This document shows, in pieces, positions 1 through 10,130 of a stretch of DNA of 64,000 nucleotides. The DNA is from Pegoplata infirma (Eukaryota > Arthropoda > Insecta > Diptera > Anthomyiidae), in NCBI GenBank assembly GCA_963921195.1, contig OY992539.1:212664035-212728034 (forward strand). The letters are read 5' to 3'. A program made the position numbers and the translations under genes. Below the pieces are notes generated by a model. The model did no database searches. It was not told the DNA's origin and saw only the letters and a program-made list of their open reading frames with translations. The stretch's first letter is position 1. Each line of letters begins with the position of its first letter.

Positions 1-582
1 CAAAAAAGACTTTTTCTAGTAATTTGCCAAGGTTTTATTTTGTGTGTAGTGTATTTTAAAATTCGTCACCGTGGAATATAGCACTAATTTTTAATCTCTT
101 CTCCGTTTTAACAAACTTGTTTATTAAGAAAGCATTTTTATATTTTTTTGTTTGTTGTTAAAACAAGATTGATTTGTATTTCTAATTTTTTAATACATGA
201 TTTTAAGACAGTTTTTTGTTCTTCTTTTTTTTGGCTTTAGAAATGTATTTTTAGTTAATATCAATCAATCACGTTATATATATATTTTTTTAAATTTTTT
301 GGTTTTAAATTACTAAATACAACATTTTTTTTTCTCTCCATAATTTATATTTCAAATCAAATGTTAATAATTAATTATAATAACACATTAGAATTAAATA
401 TGTATAAAATTCTAGAATTTTTTATATTAAAAGACTAACCTTGAATTAATAAAAAAATTTTGATAAAAAAAAAGTTCTCATATTTTAATATTTAATTATA
501 ATTTTATTTTAATAATTACCATTTTTAGCATTTTTTTTTAATTTTTTTTATTCTTTTAATGGTATAGCTTCTGTGTTAAGTT
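1..582. other. Unassigned AT-rich sequence
   Basis: Very AT-rich sequence with long T and A runs. I see no coding potential, terminal repeats or recognisable element before the MITE that begins at 583. Confidence 0.6.
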
Positions 583-1314
583 CCCAGCAAAACTTTGGTA
601 ATGGGTAGTGATTATATAACATATTACCAGGTAATGTATATACCTTATTTGTAGCATTATTTTAGGATGTCTTACCAAACATTTGTTCCACAACGTGTTA
701 TTTTAAAGTAAAAAATAATGCACTACTAATAATTTGCTACGTAATGCATGATTATTGGAAAAATGTATTTCATATTTATTATTTCTAAACATTATATCAT
801 GGATGATTTATATTTGGTTACATTATGTATTATTTTAAAGTTTGAAATAATGCATTATTTATAATTAAATGCATAATGCATTACAATAACATAAAAAATA
901 ATTATTTTATAAAAAATGCATAAGTTTAAACTAGAGATGGGCTCACGACAAGAAATTTCTAACGACACACACTCACTAGCATACTATATCTACTTACACT
1001 CACTTACAATCACGTGAGTAAATTTAATACAAAATTACTTTTTCACTACTCGTAACACCTTATATATTACGTTCTGGTATGCTATATTATATACCTTACT
1101 CGTAACCTATAAAATATCATATATTTTACACCTTACTGGTATTCTTTGTTATAAATTTATGACTTATTTTATACCTTACTGGTATTCTATGTGATAATGT
1201 GGATGCATTACTTTGAGTCTCATCGCCTGTTAAAATCATCAATGCTGCAATGTATAAAATAATAGATCATATACCTTATTTTATACCTTATTTGGTAATC
1301 TAAGTTTTGCTGGG
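583..1314 (+). mobile_element. MITE copy 1, CCCAGCAAAACTT family
   Basis: A 732-bp element with matching inverted ends: CCCAGCAAAACTT at the left, and the reverse complement of the same 13 bases at the right. The interior is AT-rich with repeated ATACCTTA / TAATGCATTA words and a block of CACTCACT-like sequence near 965-1015; there is no coding frame. Two further copies lie at 53094-53845 (same orientation) and 54006-54517 (opposite orientation), which confirms it as a dispersed family. TT flanks both ends, so a 2-bp duplication is possible, but the other copies do not support a fixed duplication length. The superfamily is not assigned. Confidence 0.85.
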
Positions 1315-1990
1315 TTCTTTATTTTTTATAACATTTTTAACTAAAATTATGATTTTTAGTAATTTTTTTCCGTTGGTTCTTTAAGTGTAGCTTAAATGTA
1401 GGTTTTAGCGTTTTTATTTTATTTTTTTGTTTAAACAATAGTTGTGTTAATGTTTTTTTTTTTGTTGTCTAATTCTTTTAGTAGTTAATTAAGCATTAAC
1501 ATGTTTATTAAAGAACATTATTATCTTATTGTTGGTTTTGTTTTTGTGTCTCATTATTTTTTTGTTTGCTTAACTGTCTATAAGATATATATCTTTAGGT
1601 CAGTGGGTCATATTTTAAAAAGAGTCATGGTTCTTTAATCATATAAAATAATTGAAATAAAACATTAATATGATGGGCTTTTTGACAGTAAAATATAGAA
1701 AATTTACAAACACAAGTAATAGGCTATATTCGGCTGTGTCGAATCTTTAAATGCCCTTCACAATGATAACCAAAGAAGAGATTTAAGGGCCGATTCACAG
1801 AAAATAATCATAACTCAATCATAACTCTCACGAAATAATCACGCTCACGAAACTAAAATAAACAAATTTTTATTTAACTTTTTTCAAATTCGTTCTCAAA
1901 TAGTATTTAATTTCCGAAAATTAATCTTAAAAATTAATTTTAATCACAGTTTTGTGTTAATTACCCTATAAATTCAATATGATGACGATT
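1315..1990. other. Unassigned AT-rich sequence
   Basis: T-rich, non-coding. From about 1790 to 1860 there are repeated TCACG / TCATAACTC words that recur at 2810-2935 and near 7575, suggesting that the HINE at 1991-2795 landed inside an older element of that composition. Confidence 0.45.
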
Positions 1991-2795
1991 TTTATACCCT
2001 ACACCACTCTGTGGTACAGGGTATAATGAGTTTTTGCTGATGTTTGTAACTACCCGAAATATTGTTCCTAGACGTACCTTCAAGTATACCGATCGACTCA
2101 GAATAACTTTTTGAGTCGATTTAGTGATGTCTGTCCGTCCATCCGTCCGTCTGTCCGTCTGTCCGTCTGTCCGTCTGTCCGTCCGTCCGTCCGTCTGTCC
2201 ATCTATCGGTTTAAGCACGATACAGGTCGCAATTTTCAATTAATTGACTTTAAATTTGAAACTTAAGCATCTTTTGGCCCAAAGACGAAGCCAATTGAAG
2301 CCCCCATACAAACGCCCCCTTTGGATTAGGCTTTAATGACTCTAATAACCGTATTATAATAAATATCGCTTAGAAATTTAACACGTAGTCAAATATGCAC
2401 GAATCATCATTCCAAATTTTAAAGGAATCGGGGCAGTCCTTCTGGTAGTCCCCATACAAACCCTCTTCCCGATATTCACATAATTCTCTAAAAACTCATA
2501 AAAATGGAAATATTTGATAAAAATTTTATTTTTAGGTGTTAAACGTGTACTTCAGTAAACAAATCAAATCGGAATATAATTGGACCATTTTTGGACTTAG
2601 TCCCCCATATAAAAATTTCGACCGATATTCAGTTAAATTGGTTTATTGACAAAAAATAAACCAATACACTAAATAAAGATCTTACAAAAGATAGATCCAA
2701 TCGGTCCGTGTTTGTACTTGGGACCCATTTTCAGGTAGACACTGGTGTAGGGTATCATATGGTCGGTCTTGACCGACTATAACTTTCTTACTTGT
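1991..2795 (+). mobile_element. HINE (DINE-1-like), family A, copy 1
   Basis: A non-autonomous element of about 0.8 kb. It starts with TATACCCTACACCA (1993), whose reverse complement TGGTGTAGGGTA recurs near the right end (about 2744). A (GTCY)n microsatellite follows the conserved 5' block at 2129-2203. The right end carries a hairpin (TCGGTC-TT-GACCGA, 2763-2776) followed by AACTTTCTTACTTG. Sub-terminal inverted repeats, a GTCY tract and a 3' hairpin are the hallmarks of dipteran DINE-1 / mini-me elements, which are regarded as Helentron-derived. There is no protein. Other copies are at 36410-37228 (minus) and 52715-54005. Confidence 0.8.
2129..2203 (+). repeat. (GTCY)n microsatellite inside HINE-A
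   Basis: A run of GTCC/GTCT tetranucleotides with a few substitutions. The same tract sits at the equivalent place in the other HINE copies (for example 39691-39757, 46260-46290, 51771-51792), so it belongs to the element and is not an independent microsatellite. Confidence 0.9.
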
Positions 2796-3328
2796 TTTTT
2801 TTGTTTTCCGTCTTAGACAGCACAAAACAATCACGCAAACTCACAAAGCAAAAATTACTCACGCACGCTCACGCACGAAAATGTTTTTTCTAATCACGCG
2901 CACTCACAATCACATGAGTTAAAATCAGACACGGGAAAAATTCGAATTTTATTTAAAATTCATAAGGTATTTGAAATAAAATTTTTGTTTAAATAAATTT
3001 CTCAAAAACATTTGAATTTTATTATTTCCAAAAATAAAATTCTCAAAAAAATAGAATTTTATTTTCCTATAAATAAAATTCTAAAAAATTAAAGATTTTT
3101 ATTTTTGGTTTGAATTAGGGCTGTCAAACGGGATCGGTTTTTTAAAATCCCGGGATTCGGGATTTGAAAATCGAAATCCCGGGATCCCGGGATTTTTCGG
3201 GATAACGGGATTTTTCGGGATCCCGGGATTTTCGGGATTCCGGGATTAAATTTCTTTGATTATAAAAGAAAAAAATAGTAGAATCTTTATGTATCAATTT
3301 TATTGTGGATATTTAGGGACTACTGTGT

Positions 3329-3409
3329 GTTAGTTGGTAGCGTGCTAGCCTATTAAGCAGGGAGTCGTGGGATTGATTCCCACGAAAACCCTTGGGTCGA
3401 TTTCGCTAC
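3329..3409 (+). other. tRNA-like relic
   Basis: Looks tRNA-derived. TTAGTTGGTAGCG resembles a D-arm / A box. A possible anticodon loop ATTAAGC lies between CCT and AGG. A perfect T-arm-like hairpin GTGGG-ATTGATT-CCCAC (5-bp stem, 7-nt loop) matches a B box loosely. The acceptor stem does not pair and the lower anticodon stem has mismatches, so it is not a working tRNA. It may be a SINE head or a captured tRNA pseudogene inside the hAT-type element. Confidence 0.45.
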
Positions 3410-3534
3410 AACGAAATTATTAAAAAAAAAAATGATTTCTAATTATTCTTATTGTTATTTAAAGTATACGCCACTTATGCAGTTTTCAAGTAATTATTAA
3501 TATTAAATATTTAGCAATGACTAAAAAAAGCCTT

Positions 3535-3612
3535 GAGGGGTTTGTTATGGAAAATGGCAACTTTTATTTGCTTTTGGTTTCATTCCATTCCGATTTTGGT
3601 TGTTGCACTGAA
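3535..3612 (+). repeat. Fragment of the CACAGTG fold-back family (right end)
   Basis: This stretch (AAGCCTTGAGGGGTTTGTTATGG onward to TTGCACTG) closely matches the right end of the element at 47253-47840. The sequence just upstream (3440-3530) matches the internal part of the copy split at 54620-56935. It is an old fragment within the hAT-type element. Confidence 0.6.
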
Positions 3613-3880
3613 TAATTTTAAAACTAATTTAAAGAAAATTTAAAATAATAAAAACATTTAAAGGAAAAATGTAATAATATAATACATTAGACTTGCATTT
3701 TGTATAAAAAACGGTTTCTTCCATTTTTAAACGTCCCGGAAAATTTTTATTCTCCTAGACCTAAAACTTATGTGGTACAAATTTGAGGCCAATCGGATTA
3801 AATTTACCCGTGGCGCCCTCGATCAAAGTTTTGGTTTTTTAGAAAATTTTCGCCAAAACCTGAAAACTTTGGTCAAAGGG

Positions 3881-4635
3881 CTCCGTGACTTAATGGTCAG
3901 TGCGTTGGACTACACCATTTACAGATGTAATTCGAAAAAGATCAATTGTAATTCGAAGATTCTATTTGTAATTCGAAGATTCCATTTGTAATTCGAAGAT
4001 TCCATTTGTAATTCGAAGATTCCATTTGTAATTCGAATACTCCAATTGTAATTCGAAGATTCCATATGTAATTCGATGATTCCAATTGTAATTCGAAAAA
4101 GATCAATTGTAATTCCAAAAAAATCAATTGTAATTCGAAAAAGATCAATTGTAATTCGAAAAAGATCAATTGTAATTCGTAAAAGATCAATTGTAATTCG
4201 TAAAAGATCAATTGTAATTCGAAGATTCCAATTGTAATTCGAAAAATATCAACTGTATTTCCATTGATATTTTTCGAATTACAATTGGAATCTTCGAATT
4301 ACAATTTATCTTTTACGAATTACAATTGATCTTTTACGAATTATAATTGATCTTTTTCGAATTACAATTGATCTTTTTCGAATTACAATTGATCTTTTTC
4401 GAATTACAATTGATCTTTTTCGAATTACAATTGGAATCTTCGAATTACAAATGGAATCTTCGAATTACAATTGGAGTATTCGAATTACAAATGGAATCTT
4501 CGAATTACAAATGGAATCTTCGAATTACAAATGGAATCTTCGAATTACAAATAGAATCTTCGAATTACAATTGATCTTTTTCGAATTACATCTGTAAATG
4601 GTGTAGTATTCAGCAAGCCTGGGTAGAATTCTCAG
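3881..4635 (+). other. tRNA-like sequence split by a palindrome
   Basis: Positions 3881-3913 read like the 5' half of a tRNA (GACTTAATGGTCAGTGCG resembles a D arm, followed by the start of an anticodon arm). From 4608 onward CTGGG-TAGAATT-CTCAG forms a T-arm-like 5-bp stem with a 7-nt loop. The two parts are separated by the 699-bp palindrome at 3909-4607, placed about where the anticodon arm would be. The acceptor stem does not pair convincingly, so this is a hypothesis. Confidence 0.3.
3909..4607. repeat. 699-bp palindrome of 20-21-bp tandem repeats
   Basis: Two near-identical arms meet at about 4256. Each arm is an array of about 15 units of the form GTAATTCGAAGATTCCATTT (20 bp) or GTAATTCGAAAAAGATCAATT (21 bp), so the repeats run in opposite directions in the two arms. 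Each unit has a TTCGAA core. The arms end in ACTACACCATTTACAG and its reverse complement. Long periodic open frames on either strand (repeating FELQL or SSNYKWN) are by-products of the array and are not proteins. The high arm identity suggests recent formation or continuing gene conversion. Confidence 0.9.
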
Positions 4636-4706
4636 CTCAGCAAAATTCGTGGCCAGCTACGTTGAAAATTCAGAAAAAGTTTTAGTTTTAATTTGTTGAT
4701 GTAAAT

Positions 4707-5816
4707 TAGAGTGTCCCTTATTTTGGAAATGTTGGAAATCTTGAGACGGTACCCCCTCATTTTTTTCCTTTTGACTTAAAAATAACTCAGGAAAAATTTT
4801 ACGCCCCTAGGACCACGCCTTCCCTACGCGACGGGGCCTTAAAGAGCGGGGCATTAAAAATCATTTTTCCATACAAACCAAAAAAATTTTTTTTTGATTT
4901 TTAATTTTTTTGTTATTAATTATAATATTACTTGGTTTGCTTATTCACGACAAAAAATTTGATTTTGGTGGGATAAGTCTTTCAGCGCTAAAAAATTTTT
5001 CGCAAAAAAAAAATTTGAGCCGCCGGGGTCCTACAGTAAAAAATTTTTAAAAAATATTTTTTTTTAGTTTTGACCAGCAACGGTTTTAGCTGCTATGTTT
5101 CTTTTAATGATATATATTCCAAAAAAAAAATTATTCATATCTGTGACATCTTCATCTTTTTCGAAAAAAAAATTTTGAGCCGTAGGGATCCTACGGTAAA
5201 AATTTTTTAAAAAATATTTTTTTTTTAGTTTTGAAAAGCAACGGTTTTAGTTGTTATGTTGTTTTTAATGATATATATTCCAAAAAAAATATTATTCATA
5301 TTTGTGACATCTTGATCGTGTATCGAAAAAAATCAACAATGCATTTTTTACCCTTTTTTAGAACACGATACAGATGTCACAGATACAAAAAATATTTTTT
5401 TATGAATATATATCATTTAAAGCAACATAGCAGCTAAAATCGTTGCTGGTCAAAACTAAAAAAAAAATATTTTTTAAAAATTTTTTACTGTAGGACCCGG
5501 GCGGCTCAAATTTTTTTTTGCGAAAAAATTTTTAGCGCTGAAAGACTTATCCCACCAAAATCAAATTTTTTGTCGTGAATAAGCAAACCAAGTAATATAA
5601 TAAATAATAACAAAAAAATTAAAAATCAAAAAAAAATTTTTTTGGTTTGTATGGAAAAATGATTTTTAAGGCCCCGCTCTTTAAGGCCCCGTCGCGTAGG
5701 GAAGGCGTGGTCCTAGGGGCGTAAAATTTTTCCTGAGTTATTTTTAAGTCAAAAGGAAAAAAATGAGCGGGTACCGTCTCAAGATTTCCAACATTTCCAA
5801 AATAAGGGACACTCTA
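4707..5816. mobile_element. hAT-type fold-back, TAGAGTGTCCC ends
   Basis: A long inverted-repeat element ending in TAGAGTGTCCC and GGGACACTCTA, with a perfect 8-bp duplication ATGTAAAT at 4699-4706 and 5817-5824. The arms cover most of the length. The left arm has an extra tandem copy of about 166 bp (about 4998-5163 against 5164-5330). There is no coding frame. It is nested inside the hAT-type element 3116-5989 and is therefore younger than it. Confidence 0.88.
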
Positions 5817-5997
5817 ATGTAAATGTAACAATAATTGAACAAAGTTGCATTTTTAAAAATAAATTCTCATACATTTTTAATATTTCAAAAATCCCGGGAT
5901 TTGAGCTTGAAAATCCCGGGATTCGGGATTCATTTTATGACAAAAATCCCGGGATTTCGGGATTCGGGATTTCGGGATTGACAGCCCTAGTTTGAAT

Positions 5998-7585
5998 TTC
6001 ATTTTGTAAAACAAATAATAAGAAAACAAAGTAATAACTGTTAGTTTATACTTATGTGGTAAACTAGCATTTTTAAATACTATGTATGTTAATTAATGGT
6101 AAATTTTGATTAAAAAGAAGTTAATAAATCCATATTACAATAAATGTTAACATAGATAGAATGCAAAAGTTAGTCTCTACATAATAATTTTTTTACATCC
6201 TTAAGATAAAATATTTCAGAATTAAAAAAATTGCATATAAAAAACTTAAATATCATTATAGTCGTGTACATTTTCTAACTGAATCTAATACCTATTTTCA
6301 TAATTTCCTAAGGGAAAACAAATATTTCAAATATGTTTTATAGAAAAATGTCTCAGAATTCCAGACATTATCTTTACAAAATATTTAAATGCTTATTTGA
6401 CTCTGAATAAAAGAGTTTTTTTATTGAAACATTTTCCGCGATTTTAAAATTTTTTCTGTAGGAAAAATATATTAAAGGTTATAATCCCTCAGAAACTGGG
6501 AATTTTTCCTAAAAAATACTGTTTCAGAACCCCAAGAATTTTTCTGCAAAAAAAAATTCTCAGGATCGGATAACTTTTCAATAGGAAAAACGTTTAAGAA
6601 TCTGAGCTTCTCTATGAGAAATATATTTTCAAATCTAAGAATTTTTGTTATGGAAATATTTTTAAGAATATGATTTTCTTTTTAATCTTTAAGAATCTGA
6701 GAATTTTTATATAGGACAATTTTATAAAAATCATTGATCAATGAACTTTTCTATAAAAAACTATATTAGATGTGAGAATTTTTGGAACGAAAAAAATTAC
6801 TCTGAATCTAAACATTTTTCTATTTGTAAGAATTTTGTAAGAATTTTGTAAGAATTTTCTACAGAAAATTTATCTCTAAATCTACAAATTTTCTGTTGAA
6901 ATAGTGTCTTAACATGTTTCTTTAGAAAAATGTCTAAGACCCTAATAATTTTCTATATGAAAAATGTTTCAGAATCTGAAAAACTGCCTCAGAAAACACT
7001 TTTTTTATAGAAAATTGCTATAAAATTGAAGATTCTATTTTTAGAAAAGTGTACAAAATTTCTTTATAAAGTTTCTGTTCGAAAAAGCTTTCAGAATCAG
7101 ATAATTACATTAAAATATGAGAATTTTTTAAGAGGTTTTCTATAAATAAGTGGATCAGAATTTGGAAATTACTAAAACAAATAAATTGCATTATAAGTTT
7201 GAACTAAGCAAATTTTTAAATTACATTAAATTAGAAGATAGTGGCAATTTACTATCATATGAGGATGTATTTAGCTAATTAAGTTACCTTGATATATAGA
7301 AATACTCGAACATTATTAAAATATTTACTTGTTTGAAATATATTTATTTGTATGAAAATAAAATTCTTTTTTTTTTATTAATAAAATTCTTTTAAGAATT
7401 TTAAATAAAATTTTTTAGAATTTTATTTCTTTTAAGAATTTAAAATAAAATTCTTTAGAATTTTATTTAAAATTCAAAATATAATTTTTTGAAAAATTCA
7501 AAATTGAATTTTATCAATAACGAATTTTAATTTTTATTGTTTTTCCTTGTCTGGTTAAAATAAATTTCCCTCACGATCACACGTG
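5998..7585. repeat. Degenerate GTCTCAGATTCTGAGAC-type relics and AAATAAAATTCT-rich sequence
   Basis: From about 6350 to 7150 the sequence repeatedly shows decayed versions of TCTGAGAATTTTTCTATAGAAAAATG, the satellite motif found pure at 59519-59822. From 7365 to 7560 it is rich in AAATAAAATTCT words, which also flank the hAT-type element on its left (2940-3107). The CACACGTGATTG end near 7575-7590 is loosely the inverse of CACAATCACATGAGT near 2905. Together these suggest that one older element may once have spanned roughly 2.8-7.6 kb. Confidence 0.4.
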
Positions 7586-7589
7586 ATTG

Positions 7590-8112
7590 AATTTCAGCCA
7601 CATCGGTCCTGTGATTCAAAAGTTATTAGCAAAACCCTAAATTTTAGATTAGTTTCGCTTTAAATTCACGCATTGGCAAGTCACAAAAATATTTTACAAC
7701 GTATTTTTGTCACTTAAAAATATTTTTACACTCAAAAAAAAAAAAAATTTAAACTCGAAAAAAAATTTTGTACTGAAAAAAAATTTTACACTCAAAAAAA
7801 AAAATAAAATTTTTTTTTTTTCTTAAAAATTACTATACAAAAGTGTTTTTTGCTGGAAATGAAATATTTCTAATCAAAAAAAAGTTTTTTTGCTGGAAAT
7901 GAAATATTTCTAATCAAAATTGTTTGTTTTTTTCACTTTAGAAAATTTATTACCACTTCAAAAGTGCACTCTGAACGGTATTCATTTTCTTGTCATATTT
8001 ATGGATAAATTTTTGAAAGGACGTAACTTACCTCCTTTTTCCTGACATGTGAAAATAATTAAGTAGGAAAATTAGGGGAGATCTTCCTCTTTCATTTGCT
8101 ATCACTAGTGGC
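7590..8112 (+). mobile_element. Decayed HINE family C fragment
   Basis: The block from 7590 (ATTTCAGCCACATCGGTCC..) through the ACACTCAAAAAAA-rich tract to about 7985 aligns with the 3' half of the complete family C element at 39553-40723 and with 51771-52500. The terminal hairpin is lost. A local 40-bp direct duplication (TGCTGGAAATGAAATATTTC at 7851 and 7891) lies inside it. Confidence 0.6.
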
Positions 8113-8120
8113 ATGCTAGG

Positions 8121-10122
8121 TAGACCACCCAAATTTGCAAAAGTATTTTTTTGTTCGCTCCACCGGCAGTTTCTGATAGATTGGCCATAAAAAATAATAT
8201 CTGTGCAAGAACTGGATCTCTCGGTTGCATACAGGCCAGTCGATTTGACCTTTTGACCCTTAAAGTGACCTAAAAACACTACAAAGCTTTAAAGTGCCAT
8301 AACTCTTAAAATATGCGTTTTTCCAAAAAATGCTATATAAGTTTTATTTTGCAGAATAAGAAAGCAAACATTTCCTTCATACAAATTTTTAGCCTAAGTC
8401 TAAGACATCGTGGTGTTTTTGGCGGTTAAAATAAATATTTATGTGAAGACTTCATTTAAAACGACCCTCGTTAAAATTTGGACAGAGACTTAAATATTCG
8501 GTGTCCATTATTTTGTAGAGTAAGATATGTAGTTTTCATAAACCAATTACTTTTGGAATTTATATGGGTAATTTCATTACAGAAAAGCCCAAAGCTGACT
8601 TTGAAGTTTCGATTTTCCAAAGGCTGTATACAAATTTGTGAAATTACTTTGTTTTAAAAGACCCCTGTTAAAATTTGAATGGAGACAATTGGTTTCCATG
8701 ATTTTGAAGAGGTAGATGTGTACTTTTTGGAAAATATTTGGGGAATTCCAGGCCAAATCACTCTTTTTTAGACCCGACCCCCTTCGATTAATTTTTTGGA
8801 TATGTTTTAGTACGTATTAAATGCAACTTGCACTCAAGTTTTCAGGTTTTTATACCTAGTTGGTGTTGAGTAATCAATTTTTTAAAATGGTGTTTTTTTT
8901 CAAAAAAATTCAAAAATGGAAATTTTCAATTAATTTTGACCAGTAAAAAATATAGATATCTTAGGCTGGGTAACTCAATGCTCCGTTATAAAACAACTCT
9001 CTGTTAAATTTAACTTTTTCATACAAATTTTGACATAAGGCTCCGTTAAATCGGCAGTTAGCAGCTAACTTTTCATTGAGTAATCCGCCCCTAAAAAAAG
9101 TTGGACGACGTTTTGTTGGTATTTAAATGTAGTTTTAAAAAAAATATGAAAAAATTATTCGAAGTAATTATCGCTTATTTCTTAACGTTTAAAAATTAAA
9201 TTGATTTTTTGGAAAAGTCCGAAACCTTAGATTTTTTTTTTTTTAAGTCTAAAAATTCTGCTATAAATTACACAATTTTTAAGTCATAATTCGAGATATG
9301 AGCACAATTCGTTCATTTTTTTTCAAATTTTGAAATTGCATTTTTTTTAGACTCTGGTATATTTTATATGGTGCCCTAAAATAATTAAATTGGTAGATAC
9401 TGACCCTAACTTACCATAGATACATTTTTTTTGTGGGTTAAAATATGTATCATAAAAATTTAAAAATGAGTGATTTGGCCTGGAATTCCCCAAATATTTT
9501 CCAAAAAGTACAAATGTAACTTTTCAAAATCATGGAAACCGATTGTCTTCATTCAAATTTTAACAGGGGTCTTTTAAAACAAAGTAATTTCACAAATTTG
9601 TATACAGCATTTGGAAAATGGAAACTTCAAAGTCAGCTTTGGGGTCTTCTGTAATGAAATTACCCATATAAATTCCAAATGTAATTGGTTTATGAAAACT
9701 ACATATCTTACTCTACAAAATAATGGACACCGACTATTTAAGTCTCCGTCCAAATTTTAACGAGGGTCGTTTTAAATTAAGTCTTCACATAAATTTTTAC
9801 TTTAACCGCCAAAAACACCACGATGTCTTAGACTTAGACTAAAAATTTGTATGAAGGAAATGTTTGCTTTCTTATTCTGCAAAATAAAACTTATATAGCA
9901 TTTTTTGAAAAAACGCACATTTTAAGAGTTATGACACTTAAAAGCTTTGTAGTGCTTTTAGGTCTTTTTTAGGGTCAAAAGTTCAAATCGACTGGCCTGT
10001 ATGCAACCGAGAGATCCAGTTCTTGCACAGATATTATTTTTTATGGCCAATCTACCAGAAACTGCCGGTGGAGCGAACAAAAAAATACTTTTGCAAATCC
10101 CATACATTTTTTGGGTGGTCTA
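8121..10122. mobile_element. 2.0-kb hAT-type fold-back, TAGACCACCC ends
   Basis: Inverted arms of about 650 bp (8121 to about 8775 and about 9460 to 10122) flank a spacer. The ends are TAGACCACCC and GGGTGGTCTA, and the 8-bp duplication ATGCTAGG is perfect (8113-8120 and 10123-10130). The arms are well conserved, for example the segment TTGCACAGATATTATTTTTT with its inverse at 8187-8206. No convincing protein is encoded. Duplication length and TAG terminus suggest the hAT superfamily; P-type elements also give 8 bp but have different ends. Confidence 0.88.
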
Positions 10123-10130
10123 ATGCTAGG

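Larger units (their letters stand above)
3116..5989 (+). mobile_element. hAT-type non-autonomous element with TAGGGCTGTCAA ends
   Basis: Bounded by TAGGGCTGTCAA at the left and TTGACAGCCCTA at the right, with a perfect 8-bp direct duplication GTTTGAAT at 3108-3115 and 5990-5997. An 8-bp duplication with a TAGGG terminus is the hAT signature. Just inside each end lie many copies of a CCCGGGATTC / TCGGGATTT motif (3140-3245 and 5890-5980), probably transposase-binding sub-terminal repeats. No transposase is visible. The interior holds tRNA-like segments (3329-3409, 3881-4635), a 699-bp palindrome (3909-4607) and a nested fold-back (4707-5816). Confidence 0.85.

Noticed and set aside
3329..3409. 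Functional tRNA gene
   Set aside because: Acceptor stem does not pair and the anticodon stem has mismatches; only T-arm and D-arm resemblance remain.
3942..4574. Open frames with repeating FELQL / SSNYKWN peptides on both strands
   Set aside because: They read through the 20-21-bp tandem repeats of the palindrome; identical mirrored frames exist in both arms.
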